A program made the translations under genes and the position numbers. A DNA stretch of 64,000 nucleotides from an uncultured Lachnospiraceae bacterium (lineage in GTDB: Bacteria; Bacillota; Clostridia; Lachnospirales; Lachnospiraceae), in assembly GCA_945868435.1 (NCBI GenBank), contig CAMBLG010000003.1, positions 1 to 64,000 on the forward strand, given 5' to 3'. This document shows positions 37,322 to 45,653 of this stretch, one piece after another (position 1 is the stretch's first letter; each line of letters opens with the position of its first letter). The notes beneath the pieces are model-generated. The model was not told the origin of the DNA. It saw nothing but the letters and a program-made list of their open reading frames with translations, and searched no databases.

Positions 37322-37783
37322 TCAAATCTTTTTGACATTCTTTTGTATTTTTAAAATTACTATTCCACAAATAGAGCCACCTAGATTCAAAATAATATCA
37401 TCTATATCAAAAAATCCTATAGAGAAAACTAATTGGCATACTTCTATCAATGTTATTAACATTAAGCATATTATTGTGTTTTTAAAAAAGCTGTTTTTTG
37501 GAAAAATACTTGCCCCCAAATATCCAAGTGGTATAAATGGAATAATATTACCGAAAATATTCATAAAAGCATACTTCTCACATATATTTTTTATATACGA
37601 TTTTATTGTTTTAAATGGTATCAAATTATAATCTGAATTATGATCAGCAACTATAGTCTGGTGCAGTGCTAAAATTTGCTCAAAGCTTCCATCAAATTTT
37701 AGCACCACAAACACAATGAGCCAAATGATATAAAGCACCAAAAAAAACTTTTTAATGTTGTATTCGTTCTGGATTAATTTCAT
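37322..37783 (-). CDS. VanZ-family membrane protein
   Basis: 153 residues with four membrane segments (about 13-30, 75-92, 100-118, 128-146) and the family text NIFGNIIPFIPLGYLG, LIEVCQLVFSIGFFDIDDII. VanZ proteins give low-level teicoplanin resistance in enterococci, but most genomic copies have unknown roles. AT-rich like its surroundings. No coupling to neighbours. Confidence 0.8.
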   Translation of the reverse strand: MKLIQNEYNIKKFFLVLYIIWLIVFVVLKFDGSFEQILALHQTIVADHNSDYNLIPFKTIKSYIKNICEKYAFMNIFGNIIPFIPLGYLGASIFPKNSFFKNTIICLMLITLIEVCQLVFSIGFFDIDDIILNLGGSICGIVILKIQKNVKKI

Positions 37784-37954
37784 ACCAGCTTTACTCCAAT
37801 TACTATTTATTATAACATATTGAAATTATATCAAGCATTTGCAAATTACAGTTCTTAATTAATTGATTAACGTGCCCTTCATCTCGTAAAAATCTTTTAC
37901 CAGATTACCCAATGTCCAGGGTATATAAAGGAGTAAAAGCATATTATGGGATGC

Positions 37955-37989
37955 CCCCAAAAGTTAGACTCAAAATCTAACTTTTGGGG
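37955..37989. terminator. strong hairpin between VanZ and the secreted-protein gene
   Basis: CCCCAAAAGTTAGA/TCTAACTTTTGGGG, 14-base arms with a 7-base loop. It lies 29 bases past the stop of the secreted-protein gene; neither side has a long T-run. The rest of 37784-38017 shows no gene. Confidence 0.55.
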
Positions 37990-38017
37990 TTATTATCATA
38001 ACACTCAGTGTTCTATT

Positions 38018-38545
38018 TTAGTTGGTTATATACCCAGCACCAGTGTACCGATTACCATTTGTGGGGACTTCAAAACAAACATAATACTTTTTACTTGAGC
38101 TTATATTTTTCCACGTCACGCTAGCAGTTCCAGATACTACTGTCTTTTCACTGGTAACCAGTACTCCTGAACTATCGCATAACTTAAATGTTATTTTATT
38201 ACTCGTTCCGCCATAACTTTCGAGTAAGCTAAAACTTGTCAAGTTAACAGTAATATAACCTGAATCACTTGTTAACCACTTATCTGTAAAAAGCTGATAT
38301 CCAAAATCCGCTAATTGAAAGTTATAATCATTAACATCTAGATCATGTACTGAAGCGTTTGAACTTGGTTTACTCGCCCCTCTTGTAAGTGTCTCAACAA
38401 GTATATGCGCATTTTCTTCATTCTCAGCCCCACTGGTAATGTCATCATTTATAACCACTACTTCTTCGCACTCTGCTGCATACACAATATTATTTCCCAT
38501 TGCCATTGCTAAGCAACAAACTAACATTAATATTTTTTTCTTCAT
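38018..38545 (-). CDS. secreted protein of unknown function, next to agr
   Basis: 175 residues with a signal peptide (MKKKILMLVCCLAMAMGNNI, cleavage probably after VYA). The mature part is low in charge and rich in Ser, Thr and Tyr, with a beta-rich C-terminal half (TVNLTSFSLLESYGG, ITFKLCDSSG, YYVCFEVPTNG). I recognise no family. It lies 128 bases downstream of agrB on the same strand, so it is a candidate output of the quorum circuit. The two mature cysteines could pair. Confidence 0.6.
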   Translation of the reverse strand: MKKKILMLVCCLAMAMGNNIVYAAECEEVVVINDDITSGAENEENAHILVETLTRGASKPSSNASVHDLDVNDYNFQLADFGYQLFTDKWLTSDSGYITVNLTSFSLLESYGGTSNKITFKLCDSSGVLVTSEKTVVSGTASVTWKNISSSKKYYVCFEVPTNGNRYTGAGYITN

Positions 38546-38597
38546 TCTTTTTCTCCTTCAATCTGCAAAACTTATAGTTACATCATCAAATCAATGA

Positions 38598-38696
38598 CTA
38601 CTATCAACATACCTACAGGCTATTATTTTTTCAAGTGTCTATGTGCGAAACAACCATTTTGTTGACGGAATGGTCATTTTTCTTTAAGTAGTCTTG
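38598..38696. repeat. direct repeat copy 2 (spans the real agrB end)
   Basis: Counterpart of 37159-37257. It covers the last codons of agrB and the 75 bases after its stop. Confidence 0.8.
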
Positions 38697-39237
38697 GGAT
38701 ACATGGAAGTTGAAGTAATGCCGCAAGGATAATTCCTGTTGCAATACCGGAAGCGATCTGACCCTTTCCCAACATCCATGTAAGAATATATACCACTCCA
38801 CATAATAGCGCGATTACGATAGTAGTCTTCTTATATCGTTTTTTCTCAATCTGATCAAGCGGGCGATTTTTAGAATCAATCGGGCTCAAAATGCATAGAC
38901 TGAGAATAGCCAATACTGTTAATACTAAAAGCAATATATTACATTGCACATATGGCTGAATAAGAAAGCAGAAGAGCAATAACCCAACCGACATCAAAAT
39001 ACACAGCCAGCCATATGGGGCGTGGTATCCTCCACTGTATCTACGAATCAGACATAGTGGAATACTGAGAATGATGCCATATCGCACCTGCCCCATTATC
39101 ACACCGATAATCAATGACAATATAATTGGTGCAACAGAATAATAAAGGCTTCGAATGGCATATTCATACAGATCCTCATCCTCTTCTTTTATGGCGTTCT
39201 GGCGAATCAGCCAGCCAGTTATTGCTCTCACTATCAT
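38674..39237 (-). CDS. agrB: AgrB-type peptide-processing membrane protease
   Basis: 187 residues, membrane protein with four to six hydrophobic segments. The AgrB catalytic pair is visible: His72 in RRYSGGYHAPYG and Cys79 in GWLC, spaced as in staphylococcal AgrB (His77, Cys84). It cuts the AgrD C-terminal tail, forms a thiolactone ring and helps export the peptide. It begins 3 bases after the agrD stop on the same strand. Its 3' end is duplicated at 37159. Confidence 0.9.
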   Translation of the reverse strand: MIVRAITGWLIRQNAIKEEDEDLYEYAIRSLYYSVAPIILSLIIGVIMGQVRYGIILSIPLCLIRRYSGGYHAPYGWLCILMSVGLLLFCFLIQPYVQCNILLLVLTVLAILSLCILSPIDSKNRPLDQIEKKRYKKTTIVIALLCGVVYILTWMLGKGQIASGIATGIILAALLQLPCIPRLLKEK

Positions 39238-39239
39238 TT

Positions 39240-39395
39240 CTACTTTCTCCTGTATTGTGCTAATTTCTCCGGTGCCTTAGGCTGATAAATCAAATGGCAC
39301 GATGCAGAATTAGCATCAGCCTTTATAACATTTTTCAATGCTTTGGCAGAAACCGAAGCTATAACACTCCCTACTTTTCCTCCCGTTAGTCTCAC
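39240..39395 (-). CDS. agrD: AgrD-type cyclic lactone autoinducer precursor
   Basis: 51 codons on the minus strand, stop 3 bases before agrB. It reads, in order: an amphipathic leader (GKVGSVIASVSAKALKNVI), the core region ANSASCHLIYQPK, and a charged recognition tail (APEKLAQYRRK). A Cys followed by four residues and then a Q-P-K-x-P tail is the AgrD pattern in Clostridia, so the predicted peptide is a five-residue thiolactone, Cys-His-Leu-Ile-Tyr. The start is uncertain: GTG at 39395 is in frame but lies inside the perfect AGGAGGTGAG ribosome site, and ACG six codons in is another option. The odd start probably explains why it is missed by gene callers. Confidence 0.8.
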   Translation of the reverse strand: MRLTGGKVGSVIASVSAKALKNVIKADANSASCHLIYQPKAPEKLAQYRRK

Positions 39396-39540
39396 CTCCT
39401 ATTCTCATATTTTGTCATTGATTGCTATATATTTATTTTAATGGAAATTCGGCAATTATTCGACATCATATGCTCAAACGAACGCATTCGTCCACAATTT
39501 GGTCGAATTTTGGAATCTATGTCCCAAAAAATAATCTGTC

Positions 39541-39588
39541 ACAGAATAATCAATCTTCACAACATAATGTATAGCAGAATTATTCTGT
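39541..39588. promoter_or_regulatory. inverted repeat in the agrD-XRE divergent region
   Basis: ACAGAATAAT (39541-39550) and ATTATTCTGT (39579-39588) are 10-base inverted copies, 28 bases apart, inside the 250-base divergent gap and 60 bases before the XRE start. Candidate operator for the XRE protein or the LytTR regulator. Confidence 0.4.
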
Positions 39589-39648
39589 ATTACATTCTTC
39601 TTGTGAAATACTTCTTTTGATAAGATACATTCATAGGAGGGGAACTCT

Positions 39649-39987
39649 ATGTTAGATTTTTCTATGATGGGAAAACGAATCAAGCAACGCAGAAAAGAAT
39701 TGAACATTACCCAAAACCAATTTGCAGAAATGCTTCAAATTTCCAACAATCACCTTTCAACAATAGAAAACGGAAAGGGGCATACAAGCATGGAGTTATT
39801 CTGTCAAATTTGTGTTGCCTTGAATGTAAATCCTGATTATCTTTTATCTGGGCAGTTACACGCCAATGATGTCCCCCTCAATATCCAGAATATGCTTCAA
39901 CTCTGTAATGAGGACGACCTTGCAATCGTACAAAACATGGTCGAATTTCTAATATCCCGACACGACACACGTTCAAGCGAATCTTGA
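39649..39987 (+). CDS. XRE-type regulator in the agr locus
   Basis: 112 residues. An N-terminal helix-turn-helix ELNITQNQFAEMLQISNNHL, then STIENGKGHTSMELFCQICV, and a short C-terminal helical region. GGAGGGGAACTCT lies before the ATG. It is divergent from agrD and 55 bases before the agrA-like gene, so it probably tunes agr expression. Such a regulator is not part of the classical staphylococcal agr set. Confidence 0.8.
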   Translation: MLDFSMMGKRIKQRRKELNITQNQFAEMLQISNNHLSTIENGKGHTSMELFCQICVALNVNPDYLLSGQLHANDVPLNIQNMLQLCNEDDLAIVQNMVEFLISRHDTRSSES

Positions 39988-40042
39988 ATTTCTGTTTGTC
40001 ATCACATATAATAAATGCAAATGACACGCGAATGGAGATGCC

Positions 40043-40747
40043 ATGCGAATACTTATATGTGATGATGATTCCTTGTTTTCAGAACAACTGGAACACTCCA
40101 TAACTGAATACTTTCGAAAGCATAAGCTTACCTTGCCGGATATCAGTGTCTATGACAATGGGGAAGCTCTGCTCTCAGATTCCGGTGACAAGGACCTCGT
40201 ATTTCTTGACGTAGAAATGCCCGGCCGGAGCGGAATCTATGTAGGCAACCATCTATCGGAAAAGGATCCCGATACCATCATTTTTATTATCACATCCTTT
40301 GCAGAATATCTGGATGATGCCATGCGTTTTCACGTGTTTCGCTACCTGAACAAGCCTCTGGACAAAGACCGCCTGTACCGGAATCTGGCAGACGCATTAC
40401 ACGAATACGCATCCCGTTCTTCTAAGTTTCTTGTTGAAACCAAAGATAGTGCTGTGACGCTTTCCACCAACGAAATCATCAGTATCGAAGCACAGAATCG
40501 TACCCTCACCGTCCACTCCACCAAAGGGGACTATACGTCTGTTCACGCAATGCCATACTGGCAGGAAACGTTGACAGATCCATGCTTTTTCCAATGTCAT
40601 CGCAGCTACATCATCAACCTTTCGCATGTGCTGCAATTCAACAAGGACCTAATACAGTTAACCGACAACCAGCAGGCTTATTTGACAAGAAGGAAGTACA
40701 CCGCTTTCAAAAAAGCTTACATGCTCTATCTGGAGAACACGAGGTAA
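40043..40747 (+). CDS. agrA: LytTR response regulator (AgrA-like)
   Basis: 234 residues: a receiver with CDDD (6-9), Asp56 (VFLDVEMPG) and LNKPLDKDRL, then a LytTR DNA-binding domain (about 130-234: SIEAQNRTLTVHSTKGDYTS, FFQCHRSYIINLSHV, YLTRRKYTAFKKAY). The kinase gene follows after 4 bases. LytTR regulators bind paired direct repeats; I could not point to a clear pair before agrD. Confidence 0.9.
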   Translation: MRILICDDDSLFSEQLEHSITEYFRKHKLTLPDISVYDNGEALLSDSGDKDLVFLDVEMPGRSGIYVGNHLSEKDPDTIIFIITSFAEYLDDAMRFHVFRYLNKPLDKDRLYRNLADALHEYASRSSKFLVETKDSAVTLSTNEIISIEAQNRTLTVHSTKGDYTSVHAMPYWQETLTDPCFFQCHRSYIINLSHVLQFNKDLIQLTDNQQAYLTRRKYTAFKKAYMLYLENTR

Positions 40748-40751
40748 TGCC

Positions 40752-42059
40752 ATGGATATTGTTGTGTATCTATCTATCTTTATTGCAGAAGCATTTATTT
40801 TTTGTCTATATACCTTCAAACTATTTATTATGAAATACTCCCGGGTCAATACGATTCTCTACATTGCGCTGGGTTATTTTGCGATGTACCTGTTATCGTT
40901 TTTGCACAATGCATACCTCAATGTAGCAGTTTTCACCACCATTGTATTTCTGCTAATGCTCCGACTGTTCTCCGTGCGCATTTCTCGGGCACTTTTTCAC
41001 ACACTGATTCTTTCCTCCACCATGTCACTCAGTGAAGTAATCGTTACCAATGTTTTATCCAAATACATATCGACCATCTGGATTGACTGGGTAAAATGGA
41101 CTCATGATTTCTCCTTTATCATTCTGGCATTTTTCAGCAAACTGCTTTACTTTCTCATCACACAACTTTTCGTTATAGTACTGAAAAAAAATAAAACCCA
41201 ACGCACCTCTCTAAACTTTGGAACAGTTCTTCTCATTATTATCAGTATTTGTGCACTTGCTACCGTACATATCCTCTGTCAGTTAGGCTGGACCCTCCCA
41301 TACTCCACAACTCTGGAGTACACTATCGCAATCGGTTCTGCTCTCATGTTCATCACACTGATTCTTGTATACAGCCTGTATGGCTACAATCAGAAAAAGA
41401 GTGGGGAATTTACGGATTTACAGTTGCAGCTGCAAAAAGAAAAAGACGCTGCAGAATATTATCATATGCTGATTGCACAGGATGAACGGCAGAAAATCAT
41501 GATTCATGACATCAAGAATCATTTACAGTCCCTTGCACAATTGAATCAAAATGGTAATCAGCAGGAAGTCGAACAATATCTGAACGAGCTTCTTCAATCC
41601 GATAGTCTGAGTGCATCAGTTCAGGTTTGTGACCATGAATTGCTGAATGCGATTCTCTGTCGTTACCGAATGCAATGCCAGGAATTAGGAATCAATTTTC
41701 ATACTGACATCCGCAGCGGCTGCGCGGATTTTCTGAGTGATGAGGAAATGACTGCGCTGTTCTGCAATCTGTTAGACAACGCCATAGAAGCCATCGGCGA
41801 TACTCCAGATAGTTTTATCGAAGTGAGTATGGCAAAGCGCCAGAACCCCCCCGTCACAACACTTGTGGTAAAAAACAGCTGCCCCAACGCTCCCAAGCAG
41901 GGAAGCGCAGGACAGCTTCTTACGAACAAATCCAATCCCAAATACCACGGTTACGGACTCCGCAGCGTGAACCGGATTGCGACCAAACACCATGGGCACA
42001 TGCAGGCATACTATGACAAGGCGGATGCTACCTTTCATGTAATCGTGAGTTTTTTATAG
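40752..42059 (+). CDS. agrC: AgrC-like sensor kinase
   Basis: 435 residues: an N-terminal sensor of about six membrane helices (1-210), a coiled-coil linker, phospho-acceptor His252 in IMIHDIKNHLQSL, and a GHKL ATPase domain (NLLDNAIEA, then KYHGYGLRSV). The membrane sensor of this class recognises the cyclic peptide. Its last 6 bases overlap the end of the convergent ABC-F gene. Confidence 0.9.
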   Translation: MDIVVYLSIFIAEAFIFCLYTFKLFIMKYSRVNTILYIALGYFAMYLLSFLHNAYLNVAVFTTIVFLLMLRLFSVRISRALFHTLILSSTMSLSEVIVTNVLSKYISTIWIDWVKWTHDFSFIILAFFSKLLYFLITQLFVIVLKKNKTQRTSLNFGTVLLIIISICALATVHILCQLGWTLPYSTTLEYTIAIGSALMFITLILVYSLYGYNQKKSGEFTDLQLQLQKEKDAAEYYHMLIAQDERQKIMIHDIKNHLQSLAQLNQNGNQQEVEQYLNELLQSDSLSASVQVCDHELLNAILCRYRMQCQELGINFHTDIRSGCADFLSDEEMTALFCNLLDNAIEAIGDTPDSFIEVSMAKRQNPPVTTLVVKNSCPNAPKQGSAGQLLTNKSNPKYHGYGLRSVNRIATKHHGHMQAYYDKADATFHVIVSFL

Positions 42060-44027
42060 TGCCTCCAGCTGCTGTGACAGTTCTTCCCAGACCTCCATAT
42101 CCTCCGCGACAGCCGCCTCCATGGCGTCAATCTCGTTCTGGATCTCCGTCAGCTTGGAATAGCTGGACTGGAACTCCGGTCGAAGCAGTTCTGCCTTCAA
42201 TTCTTCCAGCTTTGTCTCCTTGTCGGCAAGCTCCTCCTCCACCCGCTGGATCTTCTTCTCCAGCTTGGAACGTTCCTTCCCCGGATTATAGTAGGCTTTC
42301 TTTGGAGCAGACTGGGCATCTGTATCGGAAGCTGCACTCTTTTCCGCCTTCACACCATTGTTGCTGATAAGACCGCCGAGAGCTGCCTGGGCCGGTCTGA
42401 CATTGTCCGCCTCTGCGGCCTCCCTGTCCAGCTTCTCCTGATATTCCTCATAGCCGAACTGGTACTGATGGGTCGTACCATCCTCAAACACGAGAAGCCG
42501 TGTAGCCACCTTCCGCACAAAATAGCGGTCGTGGGACACGAAGATCAGCGTTCCGGTGTAGTCGGAAAGCATGCTCTCCAACGTCTCCTTTCCCACGATA
42601 TCCATGTGGTTGGTGGGCTCATCGAGAATCAGCACGTTGGGTCTGCGCTTTAATATCTTACACAGGGCAAGGCGCACCTTCTCTCCACCGGAGAGCATAT
42701 CAATGCTTTTGAACACATCATCTCCTGAGAACATGAACGCGCCCAGCGCGTTTCGCACCTCGGTCTCCGTCAGATTCGGAAACTCATCCCAGTAATCCTC
42801 CAGCACGGTCTTGTTGCTGGTATACATCGCCATCTGCTGGTCAAAATATCCCACCTGCACATGCACACCATACTTGAATTCCCCTGAAAGCGGCGGAATC
42901 TGATTCACAAGCGTCTTTAAGAAGGTGGACTTCCCCAGTCCGTTTCCGCCGAGGATTCCAAGCTTCTCGCCCTTCTTCAAGTCCAGACTCACCGTAGAAA
43001 GCGGATGGTCGTATCCGATGGTCAGATTGTCGACAAACAGCACATCGTTTCCCGTCTCCTTTTCCGGCTGGAAATTGGCATGGAAGGTCTTCGTGTCGAA
43101 GCGGTCCGGTGCCTCAATCTTCACCATGTGCTCGATCGCCTTTTCCTTGGAATGCGCCATAGACACCTTGGTAGGCTTATTCTTGAAGCGGTCCACCATG
43201 CGCTGCAGGCGGGCAATCTCCTTCTGCTGCAGGGTGTAGTCCTTCATGAGCTTGTCGTAATTTTCCTTCTTGCGGGCCATGAAGTTCGTGTAATTGCCCG
43301 GATAACGCTTCGCTGTGCCGTACTCGATCTCGTAGACCACATCCACCACATTGTCCAAAAACATACGGTCATGGGACACCACAACCACTGCCTTCGGATA
43401 ATTCTTCAGATATCCCTCCAGCCACTCAATGGTGGTGATATCCAGGTGGTTGGTGGGCTCATCCAGAAGCAATATGTCCGGCTTTGACAAAAGCAGCTTG
43501 ATAAACGCAATCTTCGTCTGCTGTCCACCGGAAAAATCCTTCAATGGCTTTTTCCGCTCTTCCTCGGAGAAGCCGAACTTGCGAATCAGAACGTCATATT
43601 CCTTCTCGAAGTAATAGCCTCCGTCCTCCTTGAAGGCCTCCTCCATGGCGGTGTAACGCGCCACCTTTTCCTCGGAATAATCGTGCTCCAGCGCAGCGAG
43701 AGCCTCCTCCAGTTCCCGCTTCCTTTGCTCCATCGGCGCAAACACCTTACGGATTTCCTGCTCCAACGTAATGGAGGGGTCCTCAAAGGCAATCTGCTTC
43801 AAGTATCCGATCTCCGGATTCCCGGACTTGGCGATAAAGATATCCTCGTCGCTGTCCCTCTTGTTCAGGTCCACTTCGCCGTTAATGAGCTTAAGGAGCG
43901 TGGTCTTGCCGCAACCGTTGCGCCCCACCACCGCAATCTTTTCCGTATTTCTTATCTCAAAGTTAATATCATACAGGATGACATCGTCCGCAAAGGCGAC
44001 GCCACCGTGACAAATCTGGTATAACAT
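42054..44027 (-). CDS. ABC-F family ATPase
   Basis: 657 residues: two ABC domains without membrane segments. Walker A GRNGCGKTTLL and GGNGLGKSTFL, signatures DFSGGQQTK and MLSGGEKVR, the interdomain linker with a basic stretch (VDRFKNKPTKVSMAHSKEKA), and a C-terminal coiled coil (SKLEKKIQRVEEELADKETK). ABC-F proteins act on the ribosome (translation factors or antibiotic protection); this one has the YdiF/Uup-like coiled-coil extension, and resistance cannot be inferred. 28 bases before it lies the DUF815 gene on the same strand. Confidence 0.92.
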   Translation of the reverse strand: MLYQICHGGVAFADDVILYDINFEIRNTEKIAVVGRNGCGKTTLLKLINGEVDLNKRDSDEDIFIAKSGNPEIGYLKQIAFEDPSITLEQEIRKVFAPMEQRKRELEEALAALEHDYSEEKVARYTAMEEAFKEDGGYYFEKEYDVLIRKFGFSEEERKKPLKDFSGGQQTKIAFIKLLLSKPDILLLDEPTNHLDITTIEWLEGYLKNYPKAVVVVSHDRMFLDNVVDVVYEIEYGTAKRYPGNYTNFMARKKENYDKLMKDYTLQQKEIARLQRMVDRFKNKPTKVSMAHSKEKAIEHMVKIEAPDRFDTKTFHANFQPEKETGNDVLFVDNLTIGYDHPLSTVSLDLKKGEKLGILGGNGLGKSTFLKTLVNQIPPLSGEFKYGVHVQVGYFDQQMAMYTSNKTVLEDYWDEFPNLTETEVRNALGAFMFSGDDVFKSIDMLSGGEKVRLALCKILKRRPNVLILDEPTNHMDIVGKETLESMLSDYTGTLIFVSHDRYFVRKVATRLLVFEDGTTHQYQFGYEEYQEKLDREAAEADNVRPAQAALGGLISNNGVKAEKSAASDTDAQSAPKKAYYNPGKERSKLEKKIQRVEEELADKETKLEELKAELLRPEFQSSYSKLTEIQNEIDAMEAAVAEDMEVWEELSQQLEAL

Positions 44028-44055
44028 GGTATTACCTTTCTCGTTTTATATCACA

Positions 44056-45378
44056 TTACTGAAATGCGTGTTCCTGCGAAGCCAGATAGCTGACGAACTG
44101 CTCTGCCGTTCTTCCGGAGATTCCGCCGTGGCTTAACTCCCACTTATTGGCCTCCTGCTTCAACTCGTCATCGCTTAAGGTCACACCTGCCCTGCGGGCC
44201 AGATGAATCACAATATCGAAGTATTCCTTCTGTGTCGGCTTCGAGTAGTTTATCGTAACACCGAAACGGTTGACTAAGGAAAGCTTCTCCTCCACCGTGT
44301 CGGAATGATGTCTGTCGTTGGTATTGTCCTGATCATTTCTGTCGTTCCAGTTCTCTTTGATCAGGTGTCTGCGGTTCGAAGTCGCATAGATTAAGATGTT
44401 GTCCGGCTTCGTCTCGACACCTCCCTCGATGACTGCCTTTAAGAACTTGTACTCAATCTCAAATTCCTCGAAGGACAGATCATCCATATAGATGATGAAC
44501 TTATAGTTGCGGTTCTTAATCTCAGCGATGACAGTGGACAGATACTTAAACTGATGCTTGTAGATCTCAATCATACGCAGACCGTCATTGTAATACTGGT
44601 TCACGATAGCCTTAATGCTCGTTGACTTACCGGTTCCGCTGTCTCCGAAGAGAAGCACATTGTTCGCCTTTTTCCCCCGGACAAAGGCCTCGGTGTTGTC
44701 CACCAGCTTCTTCTTCTGAATCTCGTAGCCCACCAGATCATCCAGCATCACCATATCCATGTTGTTGATCGGGCGGAAAAGGATGCCTCCCTGCGGAGCA
44801 TTACATTCATCTATACGGAATGCCTTATTCAGGCCGAACATACCCACACCGTAATCCTTGTAAAAGCCGGTGACCGCATCGAAGAATTCCTGCTCATCCT
44901 TCGCGTTTTCCAACTGCTTACTTAACGCCCGAACCTTCTCGCTGACGTTCTTATTGTACATGAGGTCCTTCTTGTGGATTGCCTTATAATTGGAAATCTG
45001 CGTGAAGCAGTTAATTCCAAGCTCCTGCTCCAACCCGGAAAAGTCATAATCAAACAGTTCCTTGAAAATGCGGAAGTCATTCTGCACCAGCCCATTGACG
45101 CTTCCATCGCTGGCGCCCACCTTCTCACAGGTCATGCTGAAGGGATTCTCACTCATCATCAGCACAAAGGTCAGGTAGTTATGCCACAGGTTATCGTCGA
45201 ATCCATAATCCGTTGCCACCTTCAGGATCCGCTTCACCTGCGTGTTGATGTCCCGCACCAGGTCCGTCTTTCTCCATCCTCCCTGCTCATAGCGCGCAAA
45301 GATTTCGCCGAGCCGGTACAGGATACTGTCTTGATCCAAATCACCATACATCAATAATTGTGATATCTGTTCATACAT
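44056..45378 (-). CDS. DUF815-type AAA ATPase
   Basis: 440 residues from MYEQISQ, which has GAAGG upstream; an ATG 33 bases earlier is possible. The AAA core starts near residue 235 with Walker [11 protein letters not shown], then Walker [15 protein letters not shown], sensor [11 protein letters not shown] and an arginine-rich [12 protein letters not shown] segment. The N-terminal ~200 residues are helical and family-specific. The function of DUF815 ATPases is unknown; the domain layout suggests remodelling of a protein or nucleic acid. Confidence 0.85.
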   Translation of the reverse strand: MYEQISQLLMYGDLDQDSILYRLGEIFARYEQGGWRKTDLVRDINTQVKRILKVATDYGFDDNLWHNYLTFVLMMSENPFSMTCEKVGASDGSVNGLVQNDFRIFKELFDYDFSGLEQELGINCFTQISNYKAIHKKDLMYNKNVSEKVRALSKQLENAKDEQEFFDAVTGFYKDYGVGMFGLNKAFRIDECNAPQGGILFRPINNMDMVMLDDLVGYEIQKKKLVDNTEAFVRGKKANNVLLFGDSGTGKSTSIKAIVNQYYNDGLRMIEIYKHQFKYLSTVIAEIKNRNYKFIIYMDDLSFEEFEIEYKFLKAVIEGGVETKPDNILIYATSNRRHLIKENWNDRNDQDNTNDRHHSDTVEEKLSLVNRFGVTINYSKPTQKEYFDIVIHLARRAGVTLSDDELKQEANKWELSHGGISGRTAEQFVSYLASQEHAFQ

Positions 45379-45530
45379 GTTTCTTGCCTTCTTTCTTTTC
45401 CTATGCATCATCTATACACAGGCATTCATTGATATCCATCCTTGCATTTCCTACAAGTATGCCACAAAATATTCAATTTGTAAACCAGACCAATCTTCAT
45501 TCCAATCGTCGGTTATGACACCTCTTTAAT

Positions 45531-45574
45531 AAAATGGGCACCACGGCATTTTTCCATTCTCCACTGCCCATTTT
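45531..45574. repeat. inverted repeat between DUF815 and phoR
   Basis: AAAATGGGCA (45531-45540) and TGCCCATTTT (45565-45574) pair across 24 bases. No gene lies in 45412-45653. Role unknown, possibly an extra transcription stop. Confidence 0.35.
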
Positions 45575-45612
45575 CGTGGCTTTCGTTGCCGATTTCCTAT
45601 AAAATAAGAAAA

Positions 45613-45642
45613 AAGCGATAAGAGGTCTCCCCCCTATCGCTT
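45613..45642 (-). terminator. terminator of the Na/Pi-phoB-phoR operon
   Basis: AAGCGATA/TATCGCTT hairpin followed on the minus strand by TTTTTTCTT, 12 bases past the kinase stop. Confidence 0.8.
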
Positions 45643-45653
45643 CTCTGTTATGT

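Noticed and set aside
39474..39707. 77-codon minus-strand frame in the agr divergent gap
   Set aside because: No ribosome site, it overlaps the XRE start and promoter region, and the translation resembles nothing.
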